From positions 1-42,093 of the forward strand of contig JASJDA010000052.1 of NCBI GenBank assembly GCA_030065755.1: DNA of 42,093 nucleotides. The letters are read 5' to 3'. This DNA comes from Prochloraceae cyanobacterium (lineage in GTDB: Bacteria; Cyanobacteriota; Cyanobacteriia; Cyanobacteriales; JASJDA01). Positions 24,403 through 33,294 of this stretch are shown piece by piece. A program made the position numbers and the translations under genes. The notes below the pieces were generated by a model. The model was not told the DNA's origin. It worked only from the letters and a program-made list of their open reading frames with translations, and did no database searches. Position 1 is the first letter of the stretch. The number at the start of each line of letters is the position of its first letter.

Positions 24403-25488
24403 ATCTGGTTTAGGCGTTTTAGAGGTGCTCTTTGGCAGTGATGGCTCTTCGATATATTCAGCAGGCAATTCTCCTGTAAGAGAATCTAGGAAGGCAACAA
24501 TGTCCTTAACTTCACCGTCGGAAAGTTCTTTAGTCGTCTGATGTTTTGCCATCAGCTTGACGGCTTCATCTAGAGTTTTCACTCCTCCATCATGATAATA
24601 CGGGCCAGTTTTAGCGATATTTCTCAAAGAAGGTACTTTAAACACCATGCGATCTGATTTGTCCCCTGTCACTTTGTAGCGACCTAGATCGTTGAGATCT
24701 GGCCAAGGCTTTTCTTTACCTAATTTTTGGTACATATCGCCACCGAAATAGGTTCCAGCATGGCAGGTAGCACAGCTTTGCTCGAATAATTTCAACCCTC
24801 TTACTTGCTGTGTAGTTAGTGCGGATTTATCCCCAGCAAAGTATTTGTCGAAAGGTGCGGGAGTGACCAATCCTCTTTCAAAGGTTCCTATTGCTTTACC
24901 AATATTGTCATAGGTAACAGGATTAGAATCTTCTGGAAATGCTTTCTTAAAAGCTGTGACATACTCAGGCATTGAGTTAACCACTTCTAGCACTTTTTTG
25001 TTAGAAGGCATTGCCATCTCAACAGAATTGAGAATTGGCCCCAAAGCTTGTTCTTCTACAGTAGCTGCGCGACCGTCCCAAAATTGAGCTATGTGACCAG
25101 CAGCATTATATACAGTAGGAGAGTTCCGATCGCCTCGCTGACCTTTGTGTCCAGGAGAAGTAGCTTCGTTATCTACCCCATAATTACTAAGGTTATGACA
25201 GCTATTACAAGAAATTGTCTGACTCTTGCTAAGTCGCTTCTCGTAATAAAGCTCTCTACCTAGATCGATTAAATCTTCACTTGGCTTTTTATTATTGATG
25301 AATAAATTAGCAGGTAAAGCTGGGCCAAACATACTTAAATCTAGAGTTTTCGCGATATTTCCTATTGGCGGCGAAGTGATATTTTTTGTTTGCAGCGAAC
25401 AACCTATAGAAAAAGTAAGACTGGTAACAAACAATACCAAAAATAAACAAGCTCTTTTCCAAGAGTTCAATCTCACTCTAAAAATCAT
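24385..25488 (-). CDS. Di-heme cytochrome c peroxidase family lipoprotein
   Basis: Reduces H2O2 at the cell envelope with electrons from small cytochromes, or acts as a MauG-like oxidase. The 367-residue product has a basic start, a hydrophobic core at 13-29 and a lipobox ending in C30 (FSIGC), so it is probably a lipid-anchored periplasmic or thylakoid-lumen protein. Two heme c motifs are CNSCH (94-98) and CATCH (239-243). Between them lie YNAAGHIAQFWDGRAATVEEQ and EMAMP, as in CCP/MauG enzymes. The tail after EPSLP is Lys/Thr/Pro-rich, and its last codons lie in an IS605-type right end, so the natural end has probably been replaced. Confidence 0.9.
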   Translation of the reverse strand: MIFRVRLNSWKRACLFLVLFVTSLTFSIGCSLQTKNITSPPIGNIAKTLDLSMFGPALPANLFINNKKPSEDLIDLGRELYYEKRLSKSQTISCNSCHNLSNYGVDNEATSPGHKGQRGDRNSPTVYNAAGHIAQFWDGRAATVEEQALGPILNSVEMAMPSNKKVLEVVNSMPEYVTAFKKAFPEDSNPVTYDNIGKAIGTFERGLVTPAPFDKYFAGDKSALTTQQVRGLKLFEQSCATCHAGTYFGGDMYQKLGKEKPWPDLNDLGRYKVTGDKSDRMVFKVPSLRNIAKTGPYYHDGGVKTLDEAVKLMAKHQTTKELSDGEVKDIVAFLDSLTGELPAEYIEEPSLPKSTSKTPKPDVSTPH

Positions 25489-25858
25489 GGTTATAAAATC
25501 TCTTTCAACACTAGAAGTTTGCAGTAATTAGTGTTTCAATTCGCTTTCTTAACGACGGCAAATTAATTTTTAACTACTATATTAGTAAGGGGTTAAAATT
25601 TACCAAATTATTTAATAACTCTAGATTTATCTAAAAGTTTTACTAGAGAAAATAACTTGGAGCTCCTCTATCGGCAAAAGTATAATAAAAAGTGAAGTTT
25701 GTTTGGGAAATACTTATGGCCAATATAAAATTGGCTTACTTTTTTTGCCCACCTCGATCGGAAATAACTGGGTTTTTCCCAAGGGATTAAATAAACTGTG
25801 CTATGTCTTGATTTTTTTCTAAAGAATTTAGGGAACTGTAGAAATCAATCAATATCAT
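25489..25858. other. Intergenic stretch, nothing identified
   Basis: 370 bp upstream of the peroxidase gene and downstream of the DUF4214 gene. It is AT-rich with one CGATCG. The promoter of the peroxidase gene should be here; I see no RNA gene or repeat. Confidence 0.35.
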
Positions 25859-26392
25859 TCAGTACGTTTGCATCGACCCATTTTGTAATTGTTCAGTCCA
25901 GTAATTTAACCCAGTAGCTTCAGCATTACGATCGAAAGCAAAATTATAAACTCGATCTATCATCTCTCTATAACTTAGTCCTCCAAAAAGAAGATCTGCC
26001 TCCTCTGAAGCACCAAATTGATTGACAATTTGATTATATAAATTTCTTTCATTACCAGTTAACATATCGCCTTTCATTGGACTGTAGCTAACTTGATTGT
26101 CACTAAAAACTTTACCCCAAAATTCACGTCCTTCACCATCTGCTGGTCTTCCATAGTAAACAACATAGGCGATTTGTATTGTTTCTGCATTTAGGGTTAA
26201 AGAATTGCTGTTATTACTAGAGTTAACATTTATTGTGGTGTTATTAACAATATTGGCACCTTCGCCACTCTGACCGCCACTTTCACCGCCACCATTATAA
26301 TATTGGTACTCATAGCCACTTTGGCCGCTTTCGCTACTTCCGCCACTTTCACCACTTTCATAAAGGTATTTAATACGATCTCGAATACTCAT
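25859..26392 (-). CDS. Short DUF4214 domain protein
   Basis: From ATG 26392 the product is about 177 residues: MSIRDRIKYLYESG, then a low-complexity segment rich in Ser, Gly and Glu (SGESGGSSESGQSG), an Asn-rich stretch, and a DUF4214 domain (IQIAYVVYYGRPADGEGREF, then YNFAFDRNAEATGLNYWTEQ). DUF4214 is usual in large secreted cyanobacterial RTX or adhesin proteins; here it stands alone, and the frame ends early after LQNGSMQTY, where the family normally continues. There is no signal peptide; an RTX-like type I secretion signal is not obvious. The frame also opens at GTG 26404. Confidence 0.7.
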   Translation of the reverse strand: MSIRDRIKYLYESGESGGSSESGQSGYEYQYYNGGGESGGQSGEGANIVNNTTINVNSSNNSNSLTLNAETIQIAYVVYYGRPADGEGREFWGKVFSDNQVSYSPMKGDMLTGNERNLYNQIVNQFGASEEADLLFGGLSYREMIDRVYNFAFDRNAEATGLNYWTEQLQNGSMQTY

Positions 26393-26697
26393 TTTTGTTT
26401 GCACCTAAATCTAAAATTTGTTTCTTAGTATTAATATGTATTGCATAAATATGAAATGAAAATGAAACGATCGCGAGCTCTGGAGAGGTAAGATCGAGTG
26501 AAATACTAGACTAAATAAACCTTTGTATGTATTTAATTACTTTTAAATGTTTTTGATATAATTTTAACTTTTTAATAAAAACTAAGCCGGAACTATTAGC
26601 TTACTTTTGCTGCGTAGAGGTCTATTCTTTTAATTTTCCTAAACTATATTTTAATTATTTTTGCTAAAGTATCTGTAAATAAATTAGGAATAAGATC

Positions 26698-27198
26698 GTG
26701 AAGTTAAAACAAAAAAACTTTCCAGTTTCTGCTAAACAAGAAACTAAAGATAGTTTGGCTATTACTTTTGCTCCATTATCTCTTGACGAGGTTTATACTC
26801 TCGCCGACGATCGAGCTAATGGAGCGATCGTATTAATGAGTGGAACCGTGCGCGATCGAACTGACGGTAAGCCAGTAAAATTTTTAGAGTATCAAGCTTA
26901 CGAACCAATGGCGATCGAAATATTCCGTCAAATTGCTGCTAATATTCGTAAAAAGTGGCCCGACACTAACACAATAGTAATTCATCACCGCACGGGAAGC
27001 TTACAACTTGGTGAAATTAGCGTTTTAGTAGCAGTTGGCTGTCCTCACCGCGCCGAAGCTTTTGAAGCTTGTCGTTATGCTATCGATACCTTAAAACACA
27101 ATGCTCCCATCTGGAAAAAAGAACATTGGCTAGATGGATCTAGTAATTGGGTCAGTATTGGCGCTTGCGAACGAGAAGAGACTGACCAACAGTTCTAA
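26698..27198 (+). CDS. moaE: Molybdopterin synthase catalytic subunit MoaE
   Basis: With MoaD it inserts sulfur into cyclic pyranopterin phosphate to form molybdopterin. The 166-residue product shows the family core: GAIVLMSGTVRDRTDGKPV, LEYQAYEPMA, HRTGSLQLGE, and the active-site stretch CPHRAEAFEACRYAIDTLK followed by PIWKKE with its catalytic lysine. The start is GTG 26698, with AGGAATA about 7 bp ahead. About 20 residues precede the conserved region. No moaD or other moa gene is adjacent. It is followed by gatA after 90 bp; co-transcription is possible. Confidence 0.95.
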   Translation: MKLKQKNFPVSAKQETKDSLAITFAPLSLDEVYTLADDRANGAIVLMSGTVRDRTDGKPVKFLEYQAYEPMAIEIFRQIAANIRKKWPDTNTIVIHHRTGSLQLGEISVLVAVGCPHRAEAFEACRYAIDTLKHNAPIWKKEHWLDGSSNWVSIGACEREETDQQF

Positions 27199-27288
27199 AA
27201 AGCGATTGCGCCACTTGCACCTCAAGCAAAAAAAATTAAACACTAGCTCCGTGGTAAATTGTCAAAGACAGGTATTAGAGAAACAGCA

Positions 27289-28746
27289 ATGGCATCCATC
27301 CGCGAATTGCACCAACAATTAGTTAACAAAGAACGTTCAGCCCTAGAAATTACTACAGAAACTTTAGATCGCATTGAAGCATTAGAACCAAAAATACAGG
27401 CTTTTTTATCTGTCACAGCCGATCGAGCGCTAGAACAAGCCAAGCAAGTGGATGCCAAAATAGCAGCAGGAGAAGAAATAGGGCTATTAGAAGGAATTCC
27501 CGTCGGCATCAAAGATAATATGTGTACTAAGGGAATTGCCACTACTTGCGCTTCTCGGATTTTAGAAAATTTTGTCGCGCCTTACGAGTCTACTGTTACC
27601 GGAAAGCTAAAAAATGCTGGTGCAGTAATGGTGGGTAAAACTAACCTCGACGAATTTGCTATGGGTAGTTCTACCGAAAATTCTGCCTATAAAGTTACTG
27701 CTAATCCTTGGGATTTATCGAGAGTACCTGGGGGATCTTCTGGAGGAAGTGCAGCAGCAGTAGCAGCGAGAGAATGTGTGGTTTCTCTTGGTTCCGACAC
27801 AGGTGGTTCGATTCGTCAACCAGCTTCTTTATGTGGAGTGGTGGGGATGAAACCTACTTACGGTTTAGTTTCTCGCTTTGGTTTAGTGGCTTTTGGTTCT
27901 TCTCTAGATCAAATTGGACCTTTAGCAACTAATGTAGAAGATGCAGCAATTTTACTAGAAGCGATCGCCGGACACGATCCTAAAGATTCTACAAGTCTCA
28001 AGGTAGAAATTCCTGACTATACTAAGTCCTTTACGCCAGATTTTAAATCCGCAGGAGGGCTAAAAGTAGGGGTAATCAAAGAAACTTTTGGCGAAGGTAT
28101 AGACTCAGTAGTAGCAGATGCCGTGCAAAAGGCGATCGAGCAGTTAAAAGATTTAGGTGCGGAAATACGAGAAATTTCCTGTCCTCGTTTCCGTTACGGT
28201 CTGCCCGCTTACTACATTATCGCTCCCAGTGAAGCTTCAGCAAATCTGGCTCGTTACGATGCTGTTAAATACGGTTTGCGCAAAGATGCAGACAACTTAG
28301 TGGAAATGTACGCTAAAACCCGCGCCACTGGTTTCGGCGTGGAGGTCAAGCGCAGGATCATGTTAGGAACCTATGCCCTTTCTGCAGGATATTACGACGC
28401 ATATTATTTGAAAGCGCAAAAAGTTCGCACCCTCATTAAACAAGATTTTGAAAAAGCTTTTGAAGAGGTAGATGTTTTAGTTTCTCCTACTTCTCCAATT
28501 ACGGCTTTTAAAGCGGGAGAAAAAGTAGAAGATCCTCTCAGTATGTATCTTTTGGACTTGATGACTATTCCTATTAACTTAGCTGGTTTACCAGGTATAA
28601 GTATTCCTTGCGGTTTTGACGATCGCTCTTTACCAATAGGTATGCAATTAGTGGGCAATGTTTTACGAGAAGACCTTCTGTTTAAAGTAGCCCGTGCCTA
28701 CGAACAATCTACCGAGTGGCACCAGAGACAACCCTCACTGGATTAG
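27289..28746 (+). CDS. gatA: Aspartyl/glutamyl-tRNA amidotransferase subunit A
   Basis: Glutaminase subunit of GatCAB, which converts Glu-tRNA(Gln), and in some species Asp-tRNA(Asn), to the correct amide. The frame opens at TTG 27259, but ATG 27289 gives the usual cyanobacterial start [11 protein letters not shown] and a 485-residue protein. The amidase signature is complete: K75 ([11 protein letters not shown]), S150 in the GGSSGGS loop (148-154) and nucleophile S174 in [13 protein letters not shown]. The positions sit four below those known for Staphylococcus GatA (K79, S154, S178). gatB and gatC are not nearby, as is normal in cyanobacteria. Confidence 0.97.
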   Translation: MASIRELHQQLVNKERSALEITTETLDRIEALEPKIQAFLSVTADRALEQAKQVDAKIAAGEEIGLLEGIPVGIKDNMCTKGIATTCASRILENFVAPYESTVTGKLKNAGAVMVGKTNLDEFAMGSSTENSAYKVTANPWDLSRVPGGSSGGSAAAVAARECVVSLGSDTGGSIRQPASLCGVVGMKPTYGLVSRFGLVAFGSSLDQIGPLATNVEDAAILLEAIAGHDPKDSTSLKVEIPDYTKSFTPDFKSAGGLKVGVIKETFGEGIDSVVADAVQKAIEQLKDLGAEIREISCPRFRYGLPAYYIIAPSEASANLARYDAVKYGLRKDADNLVEMYAKTRATGFGVEVKRRIMLGTYALSAGYYDAYYLKAQKVRTLIKQDFEKAFEEVDVLVSPTSPITAFKAGEKVEDPLSMYLLDLMTIPINLAGLPGISIPCGFDDRSLPIGMQLVGNVLREDLLFKVARAYEQSTEWHQRQPSLD

Positions 28747-29000
28747 TTATACCAGGAGCAAGGGGAGAGGGGGAGAGGGGGAGAGGGGGAGCAAATAAGT
28801 TCCATTAGTCATAGCTGAAAAGACAATCTTAAATTAAATACTTTGTCTCTTTAGAGCGAGTTAAAATTATACTATTCCTCAAAAGTAACTAAAGAGATAA
28901 AAAATACTTTTAATTAATTAAAAAAAGCTCAAATTCCTGTCTTCCCCCTTCCCTGACCTTCTCCTAAGTCTCTGATTATTTTCGAGAATTGGTATTGCTT
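28747..29000. repeat. Degenerate MITE-like region with purine tract
   Basis: Begins ATACCAGGAG, then GGGGGAGA repeated (28757-28790), and ends with CGAGAATTGGTAT near 28984-28996. The terminal ATACCA/TGGTAT pair and C/G-rich filling recall the element at 1150-1252 in the opposite orientation, but the unit is longer and much decayed. Confidence 0.4.
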
Positions 29001-29121
29001 TTTTATCCAAAGTGGTCTTTTGGTGTCTGGCTGTTATAGAACGTCTGGGTTTTTCACCAATTATTTTAGCTTGTAAGTAGTATTATAAAACTATTTTATA
29101 CGAAAAGGGGGATTATCTAGT

Positions 29122-29430
29122 GTCCCTTTTTTTGGAGAAAACACAACTATTGGTGTTGTTGCTACTAATGCTTCTCTGAATCAGGCTCAAGTCACTCAAG
29201 TAGCTCGGATGGCTCATGATGGCTTGGCTCGCTCTATAGTCCCTGCTCACACACCTGTTGACGGTGATACCTTGTTTGCTGTAGCTACAGGTCAGTTGGA
29301 TTCTCAAGGGAATTTGCTTGAAATTGGAGCTTTAGCTGCTGAAGTTACATCACAGGCCATAATTCGCGCAGTAACTTATGCTGAAGGAATTCCATCTTAC
29401 CCAGCTTTAAGTGACTTGAATAATCAGTAA
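29122..29430 (+). pseudogene. C-terminal fragment of a peptidase family S58 (DmpA/P1-type) gene
   Basis: The frame encodes VPFFGENTTIGVVATNAS, then VARMAHDGLARSIVPAHTP, VDGDTLFAVATGQ and AVTYAEGIPSYPAL. The tract PFFGENTTIGVVATN is typical of the region around the autocleavage and nucleophile residue of L-aminopeptidase/D-esterase (DmpA) enzymes, in which a Thr or Ser after the Asn becomes the N-terminal nucleophile. The N-terminal two thirds are missing and an in-frame stop lies just upstream, so this is a relic. The ATG at 29209 is only an internal Met. Confidence 0.7.
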
Positions 29431-29551
29431 ATGTGACTAATTGCTTCTCTTCTTTGAACGCGATCGAGGAGTCTGAGATTTGTTTCACAATAACCTAGCA
29501 TCGCCTGCGCTACTCTGGTAATTGATTGCGAATTATTTTGACTTAAAACTG

Positions 29552-30421
29552 ATGAGTCATTTCTATAAATATTTGCTCCCGTTTGCAGCAATTTTTGCCC
29601 TCGTTTACATCGCATTATCTCTTATCGTACTCAAGTGGCAAAGTCGATTAATTTTCGTACCTTCTCAGAAAATTGAGATTACGCCAAAAGAGTTAGATGT
29701 GCCCTACGATGAAGTGTGGTTGCCAGTTAATCAAACCGATCGCCTACACGGTTGGTGGATTCCTTCACCAGTACCTAGAATAGGTGTGGTGCTATATTTC
29801 CACGGCAATGCCAATAATATTAGTAGCCATATCAACGAAGCCCGAATGTTTCGACAATTGGGTTTTGACGTGCTATTAGTCGATTATCGGGGATACGGTC
29901 GCTCTGTCGGTCAATTTCCCAATGAAGAGCGGGTTTATCAAGACGCACAGATTGCTTGGGATTATTTAACGCAGCAAAAAAGTGTTGAACCCCAAGATAT
30001 TTTTATCTACGGACATTCTTTAGGTGGAGCGATCGCTATTGAATTAGCAGTAAATAATCCTCAGGTGGCTGCTTTAATTATTGAAGGCTCTTTTACTTCT
30101 ATACGCCAGATGGGAGAGTCTCGAACCTTTTTCAGTATTTTTCCCCTCGATCTCATTGTTCACCAGCACTTTGACAGTCTCAGTAAAATTAAACACTTGC
30201 AAATGCCTCTATTATTTATTCACGGCATTGAGGATACTGTTGTTCCCGCAAAGATGAGTCAAGTTTTATATGATGCTGCAACTGCACCGAAAAAATTATT
30301 GTTAGTTCCTAATGCGGATCACAATGACGTAGCTTTAGTTGGTGGCGAAAAATATTGGCAAACAGTGTGGGAATTTTATCAAATGGTACGGAGCGATCGG
30401 GGTAAAGTGGTTAGCCGATAG
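29552..30421 (+). CDS. Membrane-anchored alpha/beta hydrolase (ABHD13/Bem46-like)
   Basis: 289 residues from ATG 29552; the frame opens 30 bp earlier, but MSHFYKYLLPFAAIFALVY starts a normal anchor helix (about 5-28). Motifs: oxyanion hole FHGNANN, nucleophile elbow YGHSLGGA, acid in HGIEDTVVP, and His in NADHNDV. DYRGYGRS lies between strands as in the Bem46/ABHD13 group. It is probably a membrane-facing serine esterase or acylhydrolase of unknown substrate. tRNA-Lys follows convergently, 2 bp after the stop. Confidence 0.88.
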   Translation: MSHFYKYLLPFAAIFALVYIALSLIVLKWQSRLIFVPSQKIEITPKELDVPYDEVWLPVNQTDRLHGWWIPSPVPRIGVVLYFHGNANNISSHINEARMFRQLGFDVLLVDYRGYGRSVGQFPNEERVYQDAQIAWDYLTQQKSVEPQDIFIYGHSLGGAIAIELAVNNPQVAALIIEGSFTSIRQMGESRTFFSIFPLDLIVHQHFDSLSKIKHLQMPLLFIHGIEDTVVPAKMSQVLYDAATAPKKLLLVPNADHNDVALVGGEKYWQTVWEFYQMVRSDRGKVVSR

Positions 30422-30423
30422 GA

Positions 30424-30495
30424 TGGGTGACCAGGGATTCGAACCCTGAACCGACGGATTAAGAGTCCGATGCTCTGCCGTTGAGCTAGTCACCC
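30424..30495 (-). tRNA. tRNA-Lys (anticodon CUU)
   Basis: The minus strand folds as a full cloverleaf of 72 nt: acceptor GGGTGAC/GTCACCC, D-stem GCTC/GAGC, anticodon loop CTCTTAA with CTT at the anticodon, variable loop CGGTT, T-arm CAGGG-TTCGAAT-CCCTG, discriminator A. CCA is not encoded. The base 27-43 pair is T-T, the only mismatch in the stems. CUU reads AAG lysine codons. Confidence 0.95.
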
Positions 30496-30604
30496 TTGGA
30501 CTTTTTATATTAGCAAGCAGGAACGTTTTTTTTATCTATTTAAGGTTATATTCAACTTCACAAAGGTTTTACAGTTATCAGTTGTGAATTTATTTTTGAA
30601 TCAA

Positions 30605-30635
30605 TTGATAACTGATAACTGATAACTGATAATTG
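30605..30635. repeat. Tandem 7-bp repeat (ATAACTG)n
   Basis: Three to four copies of GATAACT. Together with CAGTTATCAGTTG at about 30570 it can fold as a hairpin. It is the complement of the repeat at 21409-21441. Confidence 0.65.
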
Positions 30636-30653
30636 AATGGGGAGCGATCGCAA

Positions 30654-31148
30654 CTAACCTGGATCTTGAGTATTTTTTCCTAGTAACTCGATTTGAAAAA
30701 TGGTATCTATCGGTCTTTGAGAGATGGTTTTTTCCCATTGAATGCCAGAGAGAAAAATTGCAGCCGAAGCAGTTTCTACTACATCCACACCCCATTCTCC
30801 AGGCTGTAAAGAAGTTGGAGAAGTACCCATTGCTGGAGTTGTTTTTTTGCCGCCAAGAAGTAAAATATCTGGCATTACTCGATCGTCAGATTTTTGCTCT
30901 TGCCGCTTCGACCACAAGATTTTACCGCAGATTTCGCCAATCTCTTTAGGGGAAAACTCAGCTATCGGAAAGAGAATTTCTACCACCCAATGAGGATTTT
31001 CGATCGTGCTACAGCTAATACGATCGTTAGATTGCAGACCGTCAATAAAGACTTGGGCAAATTCTTCTCTACTTAACACCGGAAGTTCGCCCTGAGATAA
31101 ATTAAAGTTGTGGGAAAGTAACATTCTTCCCGTCGCTCGATCGCTCAT
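30654..31148 (-). CDS. Hypothetical protein (164 aa)
   Basis: I do not recognise a family. The product is soluble, with alternating helix and strand: MSDRATGRMLLSHNFNLSQG, a segment with WVVEILFPIAEFSPKEIGEI, and a C-terminal part with SLQPGEWGVDVVETASAAIF. There are no catalytic motifs, signal peptide or membrane segment. The composition is like a normal cyanobacterial core protein rather than a foreign one. No Shine-Dalgarno is clear before ATG 31148. It stands alone between tRNA-Lys and a 331-bp gap. Confidence 0.7.
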   Translation of the reverse strand: MSDRATGRMLLSHNFNLSQGELPVLSREEFAQVFIDGLQSNDRISCSTIENPHWVVEILFPIAEFSPKEIGEICGKILWSKRQEQKSDDRVMPDILLLGGKKTTPAMGTSPTSLQPGEWGVDVVETASAAIFLSGIQWEKTISQRPIDTIFQIELLGKNTQDPG

Positions 31149-31479
31149 TGTTGTTACTAAATCTGAGATTTCAGAGATTTTATAGTAATAAATACTAGAG
31201 TCAAACGAGTCTCTAAATATCTAATTAAAGGCTCGTTTCTCTATATTTTAAATAATAACCCGCGATCGACTTATTCAGAACACTTGACGATCGCAATAGT
31301 TTTGTTACAAAAAATATTTGCATTGCTGTCTTGACAAAATGGAACTATTATAATAACAAAAGCGATCGGAAATTAGCAAAAAGCTGTTAAAATCCTTTCT
31401 AAATTCCTTCAAAAAGTAGAGATGTTCGATAAAATATCTCTACACTGATCGATAGTTGTTTTAATTTTAAATTAAAAAA
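31149..31479. other. Divergent intergenic region
   Basis: 331 bp separating two divergent genes. It has four CGATCG cores (31263-31451) and is otherwise AT-rich; no RNA gene or repeat is evident. It must hold both promoters. Confidence 0.35.
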
Positions 31480-32124
31480 ATGCTACTAGAACTAAAACGA
31501 ATCACTGTACCAGCAGGACAAAAAATACTCCTAGAAGATGTCAGCTGGGGAGAATTTGAAGCCATTTTAGAAGAATTAGGAGAACATCGCGCTGCCAGAA
31601 TAGCCTATGATTTTGGAATCTTAGAAATTATGACCCCATTACCCGAACACGAGATCGATAAAATTTATATCAGTAACTTTGTAGAAATTTTGCTTGAAGA
31701 ACTCGATATTGAATTTTGTCCTTTGGGTTCTACTACTTTTAAAAATCAATTGATGAGTAAAGGAATAGAACCAGACAACTGTTTTTATATTAGAAATGAA
31801 GCCAGAGTTAGAGGTAAAAATAGATTGGATTTAACAGTAGATCCGCCACCAGATTTAGCCTTAGAAATAGATATTACTTCTCGTACTCATCCTAATATTT
31901 ACCAGACATTAGGAGTGCCCGAACTGTGGCAATTTGAAAAGGGTAAGTTAAAAATTTTAGTTTTGGTAAATCGTAAATATGTTGAGTCTGCATCTAGTCC
32001 CAACTTTCCCGATTTTCCTCTAATAGAAGTTATTCCTCAATATCTCGATCTGTGTAAAACAGAGGGAAGGAATAAAGGAATAAAGGCTTTTCGCGCCTGG
32101 GTTAAAGAAAATATCAATATTTAA
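31480..32124 (+). CDS. Uma2 family (DUF820) restriction-endonuclease-fold protein
   Basis: 214 residues of the Uma2/DUF820 family, very abundant in cyanobacteria, with a PD-(D/E)xK nuclease fold of unknown role. Visible motifs: ISWGEF-like VSWGEFEAIL near residue 20, YDFGILEIMTPLPEHE (44-59), GIEPDNCFYI (95-104), and the core PPPDLALEIDIT (about 122-134), followed by YQTLGVPELWQF. The acidic residues of the active site (D126, E130) are present. The product is full length. It may belong to a decayed mobile element or a host-defence remnant. Confidence 0.9.
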   Translation: MLLELKRITVPAGQKILLEDVSWGEFEAILEELGEHRAARIAYDFGILEIMTPLPEHEIDKIYISNFVEILLEELDIEFCPLGSTTFKNQLMSKGIEPDNCFYIRNEARVRGKNRLDLTVDPPPDLALEIDITSRTHPNIYQTLGVPELWQFEKGKLKILVLVNRKYVESASSPNFPDFPLIEVIPQYLDLCKTEGRNKGIKAFRAWVKENINI

Positions 32125-32185
32125 TAAATGGGGTTGGGGAAGAGTGGGAGAGTGGGAGAGGGGGAGAGTGGGAGACTGACAGACT
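32125..32185. repeat. Purine-rich simple repeat
   Basis: GGGAGAGTGGGAGAGGGGGAG and similar units follow the Uma2 stop, the same G/A-rich filler that fills the small repeats elsewhere in the window. Confidence 0.45.
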
Positions 32186-32271
32186 TCGATGGCAGTTTAG
32201 GGGTTAATTAATATAAAAACGTTTAAAATAAATATCTTGAAAGCAGACGATCGAGTAGCTTAGATTTACAG

Positions 32272-32616
32272 ATGAACAATTTTCCCATAGAGGCGGCTGT
32301 TAGTCACTATCAAGCAGCGATCGATACTATCTCTGAGTCTCAATCACCTCTGTCTATAGAACACATATTAGAGGTTTTCAATGCTAGAGATGTACTCATG
32401 TCTGTTTTGACTCAGCAGAGTGAGATTTCTGGGGAAATTCAAAAGCAAATAGTCAGTCTAGATACTACTCTCAAACAACATTCTCAGGCTATTAGTAAAG
32501 CGATCCTTCTAAAATTCATTGCAAATAAACAACCCCAACAAAATTCTCCTTCGAGCGCTCCTCCTAATAGCTCGACCCAAAACCAATTTCCGACTAACAC
32601 AAAAGCAGCCCAATAA
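32272..32616 (+). CDS. Small hypothetical protein (114 aa)
   Basis: Not recognised. Residues 1-85 form amphipathic helices (SHYQAAIDTISESQSPL, VFNARDVLMSVLTQQSEIS, LKQHSQAISKAILLKF), and the last 30 residues are a disordered Pro/Ser/Gln/Asn tail. There are no membrane segments or Cys. It could be a small structural or scaffold protein. It starts at ATG 32272, with no strong Shine-Dalgarno. A perfect palindrome 55 bp downstream (32671-32703) may end its transcript. Confidence 0.55.
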   Translation: MNNFPIEAAVSHYQAAIDTISESQSPLSIEHILEVFNARDVLMSVLTQQSEISGEIQKQIVSLDTTLKQHSQAISKAILLKFIANKQPQQNSPSSAPPNSSTQNQFPTNTKAAQ

Positions 32617-32670
32617 TAGGGATGATTTTGACGATCGGATTTTAACCATTCTGAAAGGCTCGAAAAGGCG

Positions 32671-32703
32671 ATCGCACATTAATATACTATATTAATGTGC
32701 GAT
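32671..32703. terminator. Perfect 16-bp palindrome with HIP1-like ends
   Basis: ATCGCACATTAATATA, a single C, and TATATTAATGTGCGAT are exact complements. It lies 55 bp after the small hypothetical gene. No T-run follows, so it is either a weak bidirectional terminator or a protein-binding site. Confidence 0.45.
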
Positions 32704-32992
32704 GATTCAAGAAAAACTGTAAAAGCTCAAGATAGTCAGAACCGAGGTGCTTTCTGAGGAAAAAGTAGTTTCAAGAGCGAGAATTGAGGTTCTCGTCCAA
32801 AGAACTAGCTCTGGGAGTCGATTGTATCCCCTGTTCTACCGCTTCCTTGACTGGCAAGAATTTCTCGGAAAGTTTCTTGTAAAGGTGATTCCACTTCTGC
32901 CAATAGACATTAGTTGAAAGAGACTGATTCATTAACGGTTTGGTTCATATTTTGGTGTCAGAATATAATTAATAAATAGAGGGTAAAGGTTG
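32704..32992. other. Intergenic stretch with coding debris
   Basis: No intact gene. On the minus strand (about 32810-32910) a frame reads LLAEVESPLQETFREILASQ, which looks like the tail of a decayed gene. I cannot identify it. Confidence 0.3.
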
Positions 32993-33217
32993 ATGACTAA
33001 ACTAGATATTGCCAAAGCTAAATCTGAATTAGAGCGATTAGTAGAACTGGCAAAAAGTGGAGAAGAAATTATTATTACAGTTAAAGAGCAACCAGTGGTT
33101 AAAATAGTACCACTGCGAGAAGAAAAAAGACCTTTAAAGTTTGGTAGTGCTAAAGGAAAAATAACGATTTCAGATGATTTTGATGAACCATTAGCTGACT
33201 TTGCTGAATATAGCTAA
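32993..33217 (+). CDS. Phd/YefM-type antitoxin (VapB-like)
   Basis: 74 residues from ATG 32993 (the frame also opens at the preceding TTG). The Phd fold is clear: MTKLDIAKAKSELERLVELA, then GEEIIITVKEQPVVKIVPL. The tail (SAKGKITISDDFDEPLADF) is the toxin-binding segment typical of antitoxins paired with PIN toxins. Such proteins bind their operator and neutralise the toxin. The stop TAA overlaps the ATG of a vapC remnant (TAATG), the classic coupled arrangement, but the toxin is broken. Confidence 0.88.
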   Translation: MTKLDIAKAKSELERLVELAKSGEEIIITVKEQPVVKIVPLREEKRPLKFGSAKGKITISDDFDEPLADFAEYS

Positions 33218-33294
33218 TGAAACAGTTATTAGATACTCATGCTTTTCTCTGGTTTGTAATGGGGTTAGACCCAGAAATGTTGAATGCTATTTGA
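33217..33294 (+). pseudogene. Truncated PIN-domain toxin (vapC remnant)
   Basis: ATG overlaps the antitoxin stop. The first codons encode MKQLLDTHAFLWFVMG, the standard PIN start with the first catalytic Asp (D6), but the frame then reads LDPEMLNAI and stops after 25 residues. The remaining acidic residues of the PIN nuclease are absent downstream, so the toxin is dead. Confidence 0.85.

Noticed and set aside
27259-27288. TTG start for gatA
   Set aside because: ATG 27289 gives the standard N-terminus MASIRELHQ.
29424-29615. 63-codon minus-strand frame with protein-like end (AQAMLGYCETNLRLLDRVQ)
   Set aside because: Its first half is antisense to the anchor helix of the hydrolase at 29552. 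The second half may be a short relic, but the evidence is too thin to list as a gene.
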